DNA of 64,000 nt. Origin: Formicarius rufipectus (lineage: Eukaryota; Chordata; Aves; Passeriformes; Formicariidae). This document shows positions 43,901 to 51,899 of the stretch, in pieces. Position 1 is the first letter of the stretch. Each line of letters begins with the position of its first letter. A program made the translations under genes and the position numbers. The notes under the pieces are model-generated. The model worked only from the letters and a program-made list of their open reading frames with translations. It was not told the DNA's origin and did not search any database. The stretch is from positions 74,953 to 138,952 of the forward strand of contig VXAU01002236.1 in the NCBI GenBank assembly GCA_013399695.1, read 5' to 3'.

Positions 43901-44397
43901 CAAACAGAGCTCGAAGACATCCCAGGAAGCCAGAGCAGTCCTGGGCCCAGGACAGCTCAAATAACCATCCAGGATTTTCAGAGCATTTTGAGTAAATCAC
44001 GGAGGACATTCCACCGGGGGTGGACAGGAATAGCTGCGGCTGGGCTGGGACGCGACACGCGGGCGGCGCGCTCAGCAGAGCAGGTGCCCCCTTGATACGA
44101 TCAACTCTTATCCCCACCGGACGCAGGGACAGAGAGCAGCAGCAGAGCTCTGCTAATGCCAGAGACGCAAAAACCCAACCCCAGGGGCTGGGGACAGTGT
44201 CCTCAGCTCCTTCTGCTGCACACAAGCCACCCCGGCCACCTCACCCCACTCCTGGGCAGCTGCAGCACAAGAACCTTGGCGAGAAGTGGCCACGGGTCCC
44301 CCAGGGCTGCCGTTCCCTGCCCACTCCTGCCCTGGCCATGGGGGCATTACCTGCTGATGATGATGGCTCCCTTGTAGAGCACAGAGACCGCGGGCAT
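10822..44397 (-). CDS. Two-PDZ, coiled-coil protein related to syntaxin-binding protein 4 (whole coding span, 18 exons)
   Basis: Spliced coding region of 18 exons and 611 codons. Every intron has GT-AG ends and every join keeps phase, which is strong internal proof. Domains in order: PDZ1 about residues 26-118 with GLGI carboxylate loop at 39-42; Ser-rich linker about 146-172; PDZ2 about 197-275 with GLGL at 207-210; a linker; a degenerate EF-hand-like helix-loop-helix about 370-430; coiled coil about 458-611. PDZ2 (DGRLRPGDQL), the segment LQYLGL, and the coiled-coil pieces QRQAH, DYEEVI, LLEAEI and QLRKSE follow human STXBP4 as I remember it, in the same order. STXBP4 has one PDZ and a C-terminal WW; here a PDZ is added at the N terminus and the WW is not found. 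STXBP4 binds syntaxin 4 and restrains vesicle fusion; a similar cytosolic scaffold role is only inference. The start at 44397 is the first ATG of exon 1, but an upstream exon is possible. The C terminus is unresolved beyond 10822. Confidence 0.88.
11165..11325 (+). mobile_element. CR1 LINE 3' fragment next to exon 17
   Basis: GGCTGCCCCATCCCTGGAAAT through CCCTTCAACCCAATCCATTC. It ends about 57 bp from coding exon 17. Confidence 0.88.
11382..11570 (-). CDS. PDZ gene coding exon 17 (coiled coil, strongest STXBP4 match)
   Basis: Acceptor TTTGCTTCCAG, donor GAG|GTAATG. Residues 510-572 contain AEVVQRQAHSAEQDYEEVI then HLLEAEIAELKMQL. Human STXBP4 has near-identical QRQAH, DYEEVI and LLEA-I-ELK-QL blocks. 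A plus-strand CR1 fragment lies about 57 bp beyond the donor. Confidence 0.95.
11667..11732 (-). CDS. PDZ gene coding exon 16 (coiled coil)
   Basis: Acceptor GTCCATAG, donor CAG|GTTAGT. A small 22-codon exon (residues 488-509): SLLKEVENSKKSMEDELQRL. It is highly charged with heptad Leu/Met, which suits a coiled coil. Confidence 0.85.
12233..12325 (-). CDS. PDZ gene coding exon 15 (coiled coil begins)
   Basis: Acceptor TCTCCTTGCAG. Residues 457-487 include EDVEQLQLEMTDLRHEVHRLK with heptad spacing of Leu/Val. The donor that keeps phase is AAG|GTGGAG, a weak site; the frame stays open past it, so the exact 3' edge is less sure. Confidence 0.8.
12811..12938 (-). CDS. PDZ gene coding exon 14 (second helix and linker)
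   Basis: Acceptor TTTCTCACAG. Residues 415-456 start VLQALRDLMQEELDE and end near LLDTSAFHSP, parallel to the STXBP4 stretch with LQLDE and NILD. Phase requires the donor CCG|GTCAGT at 12810. A second GTGAGT donor lies four bases further on and would shift frame. Confidence 0.88.
13458..14025 (-). mobile_element. CR1 LINE fragment
   Basis: Begins AGAATCACACAATGGCTTGG and continues with the CCAGCCCAGGTTACTCC and GGGGCAGCCACAGC blocks, extending further 5' than most copies here. Confidence 0.92.
14345..14590 (+). mobile_element. CR1 LINE 3' end
   Basis: Starts near GGTTTTAATC and shows CCCTGTGAGGGTGGGCAGG, CTGGTGGAAGGTGTCCCTG and a terminal TTGTGTGATTCTA. Lies in opposite orientation to the neighbouring copy, 320 bp away. 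Confidence 0.93.
14740..14836 (-). CDS. PDZ gene coding exon 13 (helix-loop-helix, STXBP4-like)
   Basis: Acceptor TGCTCAAG, donor G|GTGAGG. Residues 382-413 read VLQYLGLDVTEEKKRQL, then TDSQGTVAYG. This matches the STXBP4 pattern of YLG, a basic/Gln helix and DSKGTV. The loop resembles a degenerate EF-hand lacking most calcium ligands. Confidence 0.92.
14837..16036. other. Intron 12 sequence ahead of the LTR
   Basis: Unique-looking intronic DNA between coding exons 12 and 13. Long frames on the minus strand are extensions past exon 13's acceptor. Confidence 0.6.
16042..16877 (+). mobile_element. Solo LTR of an endogenous retrovirus, flanked by a 5-bp target duplication
   Basis: Begins TGTCATGGG and ends CGACACA, with the perfect direct repeat GCACC at 16037-16041 and 16878-16882. 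It carries an AATAAA at about 16737 in a TTAGTAATAAATTTAAG context. A second copy lies at 25565-26209. A 5-bp duplication fits an ERVL-like group. No internal viral genes are present; this is an LTR left by recombination, in the intron between exons 12 and 13. A single N at 16347 marks lost sequence. Confidence 0.88.
17350..17447 (-). CDS. PDZ gene coding exon 12 (start of STXBP4-like middle region)
   Basis: Acceptor GATTTTCCAG, donor CTG|GTAAGT. Residues 350-381 end in LDPHIRLKDGKLEL, which aligns with the STXBP4 segment ahead of its conserved NYLG motif. Confidence 0.88.
17448..20044. other. Intron between exons 11 and 12
   Basis: No repeat recognised. A 274-codon minus frame at 17858-18682 has no domain or splice support. 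Confidence 0.6.
20045..20282 (+). mobile_element. CR1 LINE 3' end
   Basis: CCCTGTGAGGGTGGGCAGG through CTTCCAACTCAAACC and TTCTGTGACTGTGA. Confidence 0.93.
20365..20437 (-). CDS. PDZ gene coding exon 11 (linker)
   Basis: Acceptor GTTTTTCTAG, donor G|GTAAGA. Residues 325-348 are Pro-rich (PFPVPSLSPDICPPELT). It lies just beyond a plus-strand CR1 copy ending near 20282. Confidence 0.8.
20438..21807. other. Intron between exons 10 and 11
   Basis: Mostly unique sequence. A possible worn CR1 3' end (AGAGATCCCTTCCAGCTCTG) lies around 21480. Confidence 0.5.
21808..21961 (-). CDS. PDZ gene coding exon 10 (linker after PDZ2)
   Basis: Acceptor TTGTTTAAG, donor GAG|GTAGGT. Residues 274-324 begin HEGSTEVAFIPGRG and hold a Pro run (SPPPK). 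No known domain is seen. Both phases match, and the frame is open while the other two minus frames are not conserved-looking. Confidence 0.82.
22105..22440 (-). mobile_element. Diverged CR1 LINE fragment
   Basis: Opens AGGTTGGAAAAGATCTCTGA, then CCCTGCCCTGGGCAGCCTGT. A different, older subfamily than the 14-kb copy. Confidence 0.85.
22681..22787 (-). CDS. PDZ gene coding exon 9 (PDZ2, second half)
   Basis: Acceptor TGTTTAG, donor AG|GTAGGC. Residues 238-272 start DGRLRPGDQLIAIN and continue through THEEARKIIEKAKF. His260 aligns with the PDZ alpha-B1 position, as in class I domains. Confidence 0.93.
22981..23122 (-). CDS. PDZ gene coding exon 8 (PDZ2, first half)
   Basis: Acceptor CCCTTGCAG, donor AAG|GTAAGT (perfect consensus). 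Residues 191-237 hold STGLGLTISGG and GPMIYVQELLPDGDCYK, closely matching the STXBP4 PDZ (TGLGL, then GGDCYKDG). The exon breaks before DGRL. Confidence 0.93.
23345..23470 (-). mobile_element. Diverged CR1 3' end
   Basis: AGAATCACAGAACAGTCTGA, then GAGGATCATCAAGTCCAAC, with a CCATGACCTTGGTG segment typical of older CR1 copies. Confidence 0.65.
23471..25474. other. Intron between exons 7 and 8, part
   Basis: Unique-looking apart from the short CR1 end at 24635. No exon is needed here, because exons 7 and 8 join in phase. Confidence 0.6.
24635..24716 (+). mobile_element. Short CR1 3' end
   Basis: Contains GCAGGGGGGTTGGAACGAGA and GGTCCCTTCCAAACCACACC. Confidence 0.8.
25475..26320. repeat. Unclassified repeat interrupted by the LTR
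   Basis: The left part is about 25475-25564 and the right part about 26210-26320, matching the intact relative at 29255-29435 on both sides of the LTR. The right part runs almost to the donor side of coding exon 7. Confidence 0.55.
25565..26209 (+). mobile_element. Second copy of the same LTR, with 45-N gap
   Basis: Matches the 16-kb copy from TTAAGAATCACAGTCACAGC onward and through the 3' tail with AATAAATTTAAGTACTTAG, but lacks about 140 bp near the 5' end. Bases 25961-26005 are N. It has no clear target duplication. It sits inside an older repeat that is also found at 29255-29435, in the intron between exons 7 and 8. Confidence 0.82.
26335..26455 (-). CDS. PDZ gene coding exon 7 (Ser/Pro-rich linker)
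   Basis: Acceptor GCTCTCAG, donor CA|GTATGT. Residues 151-189 contain STSSGSSSRSQSP and a Pro-rich tail, which looks like a disordered, phosphorylatable linker. The exon is strongly GC-rich. Remnant repeat DNA comes within about 30-50 bp of its donor. Confidence 0.88.
27166..27251 (-). CDS. PDZ gene coding exon 6 (linker)
   Basis: Acceptor GTTTCCAG, donor A|GTGAGT. Residues 122-149 begin REFSELLEKFGSQS and end in a Ser-rich run. This opens the linker between the PDZ domains. The preceding intron is about 8 kb and rich in CR1. Confidence 0.88.
29255..29435. repeat. Unclassified dispersed repeat, uninterrupted copy
   Basis: Shares CCCAGGAACAGCCAAGATGC and following sequence with 25482-25564, and a second half (GAACAGTA, then CTAAGCACTG) with 26216-26315. 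The two halves at 25-26 kb are split by the LTR. The family is not recognised. Confidence 0.6.
29540..29752 (+). mobile_element. Diverged CR1 LINE fragment
   Basis: TTCTTCATGGAAAGGGCGTC, AGCACTGGAAGGGCCCTGG and a terminal TCCCACCTGAGTGATTC recall an older CR1 subfamily. Confidence 0.7.
31280..32085 (+). mobile_element. Longest CR1 LINE fragment in the window
   Basis: About 800 bp including GGTCAAGTGCAAGGTCCTAC, GGAGAAGGACCTGGGGGTG, the GAGAGCTGGAGAGGGACTGG block and the 3' end at CCAACCTAAACCATTCC. It carries no intact reverse transcriptase frame. Confidence 0.92.
32265..32740 (+). mobile_element. CR1 LINE fragment of another subfamily
   Basis: CCAGTTCTGGGCCCCTCACA, GGGGGGCTCAGCCTGGAG, GAGGTGGTGGAGTC and a terminal AACCCAAATGATTCTCTGATTC. 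Confidence 0.92.
32741..35299. other. Intron between exons 5 and 6, part
   Basis: No exon needed by phase. 34205-34360 is AT-rich and repeat-free with TAATAATTGG, CATTAATAGC and CCGAATTAG words, a possible noncoding element. A short CpG cluster lies near 33890-33950. Confidence 0.5.
35300..35374 (-). CDS. PDZ gene coding exon 5 (end of PDZ1)
   Basis: Acceptor TTTCCCAG, donor AG|GTAAGG. Residues 97-120 (AVDILRTASATSHMRLLIAR) form helix alpha-B and the last strand of PDZ1. They are followed by an acidic DDDA turn. The exon is CpG-rich compared with its introns. Confidence 0.92.
35600..35682 (+). mobile_element. Short CR1 3' end
   Basis: CCCATGGCAGGGGAGTGAAA, then AAGTCCCTTCCAACCCAAACC. Lies about 225 bp from exon 5. 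Confidence 0.85.
36375..36444 (-). CDS. PDZ gene coding exon 4 (PDZ1)
   Basis: Acceptor TTTTCCAG, donor AG|GTACCA (weak at +3 to +6). Residues 74-95 read GRLQPGDQILEVNGDSLIG with the preceding split Gly, the PDZ hallmark. By alignment, helix alpha-B position 1 is Ser94 rather than His. Confidence 0.92.
36560..36630 (-). mobile_element. Short diverged CR1 fragment
   Basis: GGATGCTCGTCCAACCTGTT and GAAGTTTCTGCAACCTCCC fit an older CR1 subfamily in reverse. Confidence 0.55.
37247..37342 (-). CDS. PDZ gene coding exon 3 (PDZ1 core)
   Basis: Acceptor CTTCCTCCAG, donor G|GTGAGT. Residues 42-72 include IKVIGG, then EEYGVYVKRILPGG, the typical PDZ strands B to D. The intron break after the Ala-Asp pair before Gly-Arg-Leu is a common PDZ break and is also seen before PDZ2's DGRL. 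Confidence 0.92.
37437..37905 (-). mobile_element. CR1 LINE fragment close to exon 3
   Basis: AGAATAGTTTGGATGGGAGG, then GATGGGGCAGCCACAGC and CCCTCCATCCCTCGTCCCC. Its 3' end lies about 95 bp upstream of the exon 3 acceptor. Confidence 0.92.
37906..41091. other. Intron between exons 2 and 3, part
   Basis: Unique-looking, GC-rich at 38000-38640, then AT-rich, including the candidate element at 39575-39745. Confidence 0.55.
39575..39745. promoter_or_regulatory. Candidate conserved noncoding element in the intron between exons 2 and 3
   Basis: Repeat-free AT-rich stretch rich in AATCAAT, TAATAATG and ATCGGCGATTA words. It has a perfect AP-1 site, TGACTCA, at 39603-39609. Conservation is suspected from composition only. 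Confidence 0.3.
41092..41315 (+). mobile_element. CR1 LINE 3' end
   Basis: CCCTGTGAGGGTGGGCAGG through CCTCCCAACCCAAACCAGTC. Confidence 0.92.
41316..44350. other. Intronic DNA around coding exon 2
   Basis: No repeats recognised. The stretch 44010-44110, with CGCGACACGCGGGCGGCGCG, is CpG-dense and lies in the first intron near exon 1. Confidence 0.55.
42677..42750 (-). CDS. PDZ gene coding exon 2 (start of PDZ1)
   Basis: Acceptor CTCTCCCAG, donor G|GTGAGT. Encodes residues 16 to the first base of 41, ending in the CANGLG segment that begins the PDZ1 carboxylate-binding loop. Phases 2 in and 1 out match both neighbours. Confidence 0.88.
44351..44397 (-). CDS. PDZ gene coding exon 1 (residues 1-15)
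   Basis: Starts ATG at 44397 and encodes MPAVSVLYKGAIIIS plus two bases. The donor is AG|GTAATG. The frame stays open for eight codons upstream to a possible acceptor, so the Met may be internal if an upstream exon is used. A 9-T tract and a CACGTG E-box (44513-44518) lie just upstream. This exon starts the extension ahead of PDZ1. Confidence 0.75.
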
Positions 44398-44525
44398 CTC
44401 GCTGGCAGCCGCAGCCCGGCCCTGCCAGGCACCAGCCACTCCAATTTGGCAGGAACCCGTTAAAGTGATGGGAAAAAGAAATGGGAAAAAAAAAGGGGGA
44501 GGTCGGAGGGGTCACGTGGTCCCCC
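44395..44525 (-). promoter_or_regulatory. Region just upstream of PDZ gene exon 1
   Basis: Reading on the minus strand: a CACGTG E-box (44513-44518), a long pyrimidine tract with nine Ts, then a GC-rich segment up to the ATG. It could be a proximal promoter, or the 3' end of an intron with acceptors TGGCAG and TGCCAG. Sequence alone does not decide. Confidence 0.35.
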
Positions 44526-46424
44526 CGTATGCATGTTAATTCCACCCAACATTAACACAGATCAGCTAAAATCATCCCCAACTTTAGATTAAGGCTTACG
44601 CAAGCCAAAGCAAACGTGGCCCATGGCAGCGCCTTCCCAAAGCGGGGAGGGAGCTTGGCCACCCCCAGACCAGCAGGGCAGGCCCCTCCTCGTTAGCATG
44701 ACGGGGTAATTATTTGGGTGCCTCGGATGGAACGACCCCCCCAGGGATGGAGGGTTCAGTGTGGGATGTGTGCGCTCACCATCACTGAAGGATTAAAATC
44801 CGCAGCAAAGCTCTGGAAGTAATAACAGACTGTAGCACTTAGGGGTTTAGGGTTGTTGATTTTTTTTCTTTTAGCATCTTTTCCAGCCCACAGCATTTCC
44901 TTCCTAATGCAAAGCAAGTTCGGCTGTTCCACTGTCTGCTGGGAAGTCAGAATCGTGGTTTGCCTTCGAGCAGTCTCTTCTACCCCCATCCTGATGCACA
45001 TCATCCATCTGGGGAAGCAGAGCTCCCATTTTGTGGGATGTGGGGATGATGGGATGAAAATGATTGTCTGAGGTTGGTCCATGAGCAGGGACAGACCTAG
45101 ACCAACCCAGTTAAGGGTTTGGCAGGAGCAGGGTTGTGATCCTGGTGGAAATGATCTAGTGATCTTTCCTGAGAAGAGAAATCATCAGAAACATGGTCCC
45201 CTGGAGCTCCAGCAGGACATAGGTTCTGCATCCCAGCCGGCTCCTGGGGACATCTAAGGTCACAGGAAGGCTCCTGACCCTGACTCCATCAACAGTGTTC
45301 CCACGGCATCTCCACAGGCTCCTGGCCAGGCCCCATTAGTAGCACTTGACCTCGTTAGCTGAGCATCAGATGTGGACGTGCTTGCTTCAGACTGCAGACC
45401 CTCTGCCAAATAATTCCTTGAGTCTGCTACTGCTGAATGTTCCTTCTTCTGTGTGTGAACAACTAATGTTATCAGCAGGAGCTCCCCTGATGGCCCCATG
45501 AACTTCTCTGGGCAAGGGCAAGGTGCTTCAAAACAATGATAAATGGAAAAGTTCTCCATTTTAATGACTTTTTTTTTTTTAATGGAATCCTTTGCAGGTA
45601 CTCAGATGAAATATTAAAAATCTGAGTAGACTAGACCTTTTGGTGACTGAAACTTATCTAAAAGTTAATTTAGCTGCAAAATCAAAATTTGGATAAGTAA
45701 TATCAACTAGATATCAAACATAGACACGTTTGGTGCTGCACTACACCCACCATGGCAAGACAAGACCATACCCAATCCACATCTGCCCTGCTTGGCGCAA
45801 AGCAGGCTGAGCACGAGGGGTTGTGTGTGGGGCCATGTCCCAGCCCCACTGCAGCCTCATCGCCCCAAGAGCCTCACAAAGCTGCTCATCCTCACAGCAA
45901 CCCCAGGTCAGGGAGGTGCTTCTTCTCCTGCTGCCCTGCAATGACCAGAGCATGGAGAGCCAAAGTGCAACCCTTTATGACCTCCAGTTCTGGAGAAGTT
46001 CAAGGCTCACCAGGAGGTTTTGGGGCAGAACATGGACACAAATTCAACCCCGGGGTGTGGTAACCTTCCATCTGTGCCTGTTCTACAATGGGGAGCTGCT
46101 CCACAGCAGAGCCCAGCTCCTCAAGGGAGCTCCTCCACACCCAGCTTGGGGGGATCTTTTTGGGCAGCTCAGCTGCGAATGGATGCCCAAGAACCTCTCA
46201 CCCACCAGCCTCCAGCCACTTACACCAGTGATCACACTCCTGGTGCTCTAAAGCACCAGTAACTATCCTGTAAGAGATGGTAAGAGGGGACTAACTCACC
46301 ACCAAATTCAATGCACAAGCTTCTGAGGCTCGTTGAGACTCTGCTAATACATTAATTCCCAGAGTTACCCCTCTGAGTCACAGGCCAGAGGCTTGACTGG
46401 AATAAATCAGGGCTGCCAAGGGGA

Positions 46425-46618
46425 AGAGATAACACAAGCCCTGGCACAGGGTGCCCAGAGAAGCTGTGGCTGTCCCAGCCCTGCAAGTGTCCCAGGCCGG
46501 GTTGGATGGGGCTTGGAGCACCCTGGGCTGGTGGAAGGTGCCCCTGCCAATGGAAGGGGGTGGCAGTGGATGGGATTTAAGGTCCCTTCCAACCCAAACC
46601 ATCCTGTGATTCAATAAG
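46425..46618 (+). mobile_element. CR1 LINE 3' end
   Basis: GCCCTGGCACAGGGTGCCCAG through CTTCCAACCCAAACCATCC and TGTGATTCAATA. Confidence 0.92.
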
Positions 46619-48959
46619 GTGACCTCTTTGCCCAGCTTCAGAGGGGCTGCAAGAGAGCTCACTGGAGCTGGGCCACCCCAACCCCTAACATTTTCCCAAA
46701 AACAGTAACATTGCCCTGCCTGGCAATTCAGTAATTCCCCACTCTGGTTTCTGGACCTCAGTGAACAATTTCCACACTCAACATCAAACAGGGTTTGGGT
46801 GTTCAGCACCTTCAACATCAAGTCCTTCAGCAGCCCAGCCAGGGGCTTCCTCATCCTTCCCACTGGGAGGGATGTCCCAATAAACCTCACATTGGACCAT
46901 GAGGTGGTAAAGCAAGTGCACATGGAAGCCAAGAGGCCCCCGGGAAGAGGAGCAGCACTGTTTTTTCCAAGTCTATCTCCAAACACACAGATCCTTGATT
47001 CCTCCTCCAAAACACAGACTGACCCCAGAAGCATCAGACACTGATGCTGCTCCTGCTGATTAAAGTCTATCTTATTACAGAAAGTTTCAGCAAAAGTGCT
47101 TCAGAAGATTTTTCAGTGGTTTAAAACATGGAATACCATTTAGGAAGGGTTTATAACCTGCCCAAAGGTCCTAGCTCTGCTCTGCATCACCAGAATTGAA
47201 AAACATCCCACTGGCAAAGGGGATGTGCCACGTGCTCAAGCTCTTCATGGAGTTGGGACCCAGCTGAGCAACTCAGTAAATCCAGGATTCTTACCCAGGG
47301 AACCATCAATGAGGCATTTTTAAATAAATGAGAGAGTGGAAGGAGAATGAATTAAGTATGAACTAACCCCATGGGGCTGGACAACAAATAAATATGTACT
47401 TCACTCGTCTGTCTGTTTTTTCAACAACTGCCAGAAAAAAAAATGAGTTGGGCAACTAATTGAACTCTGAAAAATATTTTTTTTCCAATGGAAAAGCTGT
47501 TTTTGCTTGAAAAACATATTTTTAATAGCAAAAGTTGAGAGAAACTGTATAAGTCAGCTTTATTTAACACGGTCATGTATAAGCAGGGGTGGGAAACTGT
47601 AAGTGGAATCAAAACAAGGTTTAGAGCAGAAGTAGAGTTAAAAAATGCTAACAGCAAAATAAAGCACAAGTCAGGTGCATTTCCAATACATTTTTCTGAG
47701 AGGTCATGAAGGGGGAAGTGTGGGAGAATGGAACTGGGAGCACTGGGGAGAGGCACAGGAACCACTGCCAAGAGGAAGCAGGTGGAGAAGGTGGTGGTGA
47801 CGTATTTGGGTTTCAGAGAGAAAAGAAGGGAAATGGATGACTGAAACCAGCACTACCAAATAAAGTTGGGAGTCTTTTGTAATTTAAGTCTTCCCTTGTC
47901 CTTCCTACCTGGAAAACAAGCAAAACGTTCTGGAGCACCTGGACCATGAGGGTAGGTGATGGGTTTAATGTCATTGGGAATGTTGGCATCACGTGGTCAA
48001 CACGCACAACAGAAAAGGCAAAATTACATGAGAAGTTGTCACACAAGGCTCACCTCTTGTGAGATGCTTGGCTCCCCAGCCAAACAGTCCTTTGCAGCCT
48101 GTCTGCTCAGGAGGGGTCATCTCCAGGTCATGTTCAGGCCATACAAGCCATGAAATAGAGCCCTTGTCCTTGATCATTCCAGCCCTGACACCAAGGTTAA
48201 AACCCAGGACCCAGGTGTGGGGAGCAGCGATGGCCAGAGCCCATGGGAAAGCCCAGCCTGGCCAGGTCCCACAGGGAGCATCCCCGAGGGAACCAGGTGA
48301 TTTGGCCATGACCACATGGCCCGAGGAGAGGACAGCTCCAGGCAGAACCCCGAGCTCAGGGAAGCTGCAGAACAAGGATGCCAGAGCTGGGCTGGGAAGG
48401 CTGAGCTGCCAGCAGCATCACCGAGCCCACGGGGCTCAGTGCACAGCTCAGCAGAGGAGCAGGGTCCAAGTAGGTTTGTGTGGGTGGGAATTAGAGGTGG
48501 AAAGATGTCCTGCAGTGGCAGTGAGATCTGTCTGAGGGCTTTCAGCTCCTGAAAGCGGCATTAAAGGGTTGGAGGTGGGAGGGTTCACCTCAGCAGGGCA
48601 CTGGGTCATGGTCTCTGCCCACATCCCCCCAGCAGCTGCGGGGGGAGCCAAGCTGTGCCCAGGCAGCACAGGGACATGGGATCGTCACTGAGTAAGTTCA
48701 TTTCATGACAAAACAAAATTAGCGTAGGCTGCAGAGGCATTTCCATCTGATTAGAAAGAGAAAAATGCAACTGTGCCGCTTGCAGGATCAGCTACAGAGC
48801 ACTGGGAATAAATCAAAACATAAATCAGCTGCTCTGGAGCTGGGAAGGAGCTGCCCACGGTCACACTGCGCCCACACAGCGTTTCCACAATTCCACCCGT
48901 GGAGTCACTTCAGATGAGCTCTTGAGAGCAGGAACATTCACAGACAAGTCTGAACAGAG

Positions 48960-49185
48960 AGGGAACAAACAATCAGGGAGTAGCAGGTTGGAAGGAACCT
49001 CAGGGAGCATCTGGTTTTAACATTTCTCGGCAAAAGCACCTTCTAGATAAGAAAGCCCAGCACCCTGTCCAGCCAAACCCTGAAGGTATCCAACATTCGG
49101 GGATCCACCACTTCCCTGTGGAGATGATTCCAGTGGTTTACTGCCCACGTTATGAAAAGTTTTCTTCTCGTGTCCAACTGCTGAA
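48960..49185 (-). mobile_element. Diverged CR1 LINE 3' end
   Basis: On the minus strand it reads GGAAGTGGTGGATCCCCGAA, then GTTCCTTCCAACCTGCTAC. The translated remnant HWNHLHREVVD is typical of CR1 3' regions and explains the 134-residue frame there. Confidence 0.8.
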
Positions 49186-51899
49186 ATGACTGGTTAAGGA
49201 AGCAGGCAGGTCCTACAGGGCGCACCCAAGGATGGGCAGCTCCACATTCCCATCCCTGCCCTGGGCACGAGCATCTCCCCAGGCACCTGCCGGTGGGCAC
49301 AGGGGTGGCAGCAGGGGAAGTGATGATGCCAGCCCTAGATGGGAGCCACCACTCCTCCGAGCCTGGGGTCCTGCCTGAGGAAACCCCTGGGGTGAAACTC
49401 CAGCCCCAGGAGCAGGGCTGCCAACAGTCACACATCAGTGTCCCCACATCCTACGGGCACCCTCCTCCTGGTGACCAGCGGGACCCCCCGACTGCACCAG
49501 CCCCTTCCTATGAGCCCCCTACAGCTGCAGAGGTCAGAGGGTGGCTCCTGGGGAGCCTGTTACTCTCCCCACTCCTTCTGGTGGTGGGCCTCCCCTCACT
49601 CCTGCCTGAGCCAAGCTCATCAGTCTGAAGATGGAGAGGTGAGGAGTTCTCAATGCCAAGGCAGTTTTCCAGTGCTTGGCCCTCCTTCTGCTGAAAGGAG
49701 ATGTCTCCACCTGAGGCTGAATGCATCTCCTCACTCCTCAAACAGGAAGACTCCTTTGCCCAGGACATCTGCCCCATGAACCAGCACCACCAGGCCACCA
49801 GGACCACAGGCAAGTGGAGATGTCATCTCTCACTGCTGGCCAGGATTTGCTGTTCTTCCACAATTTTTACCACCTTCCTTCAAACTTCATCCCCATTTTC
49901 CAATATCCTTCTCAACCAGTAGATTTCTTCATCATGAGGGATTCATCCCAATGAATCTTTGCTATCCAGAAGTCATGCCTCTGCTGCCCATCACCTACAC
50001 CCTGGAGGGGACAGGGGGTTCCAGAAGGGAGCTGATCCCACATGAAAATTATGCAACTAGTCAACCAAGGTGGAGCATTTTCTGGAGGTGCTCATTGCCC
50101 AGGATGAAAACAATCAATCCATGAGCACCTGCCTGGCAGAGCTGCTCTTGGAAACTGTTGGGGCTTGCAGAGGCTAAAACACAACAAGGGGTTACCAGTA
50201 CTTTCCCATGGACATCATCACGCAGCTCTTTCCATGCCACTCCAAAAAGAACCTCTTCAATTAGCCTGTCCCAGAGTAATTGGGAAGAGAGGCTGTTTCA
50301 GGTGGAAGGGAGGTCAGGCTTGGTCTCCCACATGTTTTTGGAAAAGGTGTTTATTCCAGAGTCCCATACCCAGCCGAGATAGGTGTCCCCCAGCATCTGC
50401 TCCTCGGATGTGTCTACTTGAGATGGGGATTAACATAATTTAAATACAATCACATGGGAAAGTTCAAACAGGGTCCATCATTTTCACCTCAGCAGGACCA
50501 AGGTGTGGTAACATCTCCCACCATCACGAAGCCTTCCTCTCTCTTCCTCCTCCTCACCCTCCCATGAGTCAGGTGATCTGTGCTGTGGCCCCAGTCTGGG
50601 TGTCAACTGCAGTGAAGGGTTAACAGGATTATAAACCTCCCTGCCTTCCTAAATCCCCTGGACTGTGGGATTGGACTGGTTATAAACTTATTAACAGGGG
50701 ATGGTGGCTGGTGAGGGCTGCAGAACCTGCTCTGCTGGCCAGGACACCGGTCTGTCCACCCCAGATTGATTGGGGAAAGCATGGGAATGACGGCAGGAAA
50801 CTCACCCAAGTGAATCCATAAAAATAAAGATGGAAAGAAGGAGGTGAGGCAAATGGCTAGATGGGAAAACAGCATAATTTTTGGAAAGATTTCAGAACAT
50901 GCTTCCCAGGAGGGAGCCCAGCTCCTGGAAGAGCTTTGACCCATCCTTGAGCAGTGAACATTCCTGTGCTCAAATCCATAAACACACAGCAATAACAATG
51001 CCAAGAGAACTGGGGGAAGTGCCAGGCCAGTCTCATACCCAGCCATGCCCGGTGAGGAGCTGGCATCGGATCCACATCCACCTGGGACACACAGAGTGTG
51101 GTCCAGCCACAAGACCTGCACGGCATCGATGGGCACCTTCAGGGCTGTTTTATTTCCTGCTGGGTTTGGCAAAGCTCCTGCACAAAAGCCACGACAGAAA
51201 ACTTGCTTAGAGTCTCCAGCTTCTGCTCTCTGGAGGAGACCTTGTACAGGAAAGCTCCGTGGGGCGACACCACCATCACCACCGGGGGAAACTGGGGATG
51301 AGGGAGCCACCGGTCCAGCCGTGCCCTGATGCTGCCGGGTGAGGTCCTGCTGACGGCTCATGTTTATTTATTAAATTCCTATTTCAAACTCCAAAATTAA
51401 TCTTTTAATCAGCGGCAGAGTGGGGTCACGCTTATCACAGTGCCGGGAGGTGTTATCTCCCCACCATCTGCTCACCACCCTGCGCTGTGTCCCGGCAAAC
51501 ACCGGCCGGTGCATCTGGCAGCATCACATGTGGGGGCCGGTCCCCGGCACAGAGATGACCATCCCCCCCCATCCTCACACAGCACATCCCAGCGGACAAA
51601 CCTGAGGGAGGGTTCAACCCAAAACTTCAGTGTTATGAGCAAATCCTTGAGGCAGAAAATGAGGTTTGAGCATTTTTGCCTGGCAAAGGAAAGGCTGTGG
51701 GGTTCAGCAGCCCCGCGGGGCCAGGGACGCCCAGAGGACCCCAAGGAGCTTCCATAAACACACCGAGGCGTAACAACCGCGCCCACGTGGCAGCGCTCCC
51801 TAAAAAGGAGCCCACGAGGTCACGCCTGTCCTGCACTTCCTCCTTCCGACCAGCAACACATTCTGCCTTCTCTGCGCCCAAAAGCAGCAGGGAAGCACC

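Larger units (their letters stand above)
44526..51899. other. Upstream DNA of the PDZ gene or its long first intron
   Basis: CR1 copies at 46.4 and 48.96 kb, otherwise unique-looking. No coding exon supported. If the 52.7-kb exon is real, this stretch is intron. Confidence 0.5.

Noticed and set aside
49043..49447. 134-codon minus frame with HWNHLHREVVD
   Set aside because: This is the translated 3' part of a CR1 LINE, not a host gene.
50603..51361. 252-codon minus-strand open frame
   Set aside because: No domain, CpG-poor, no supported splice sites; composition is like surrounding noncoding DNA.
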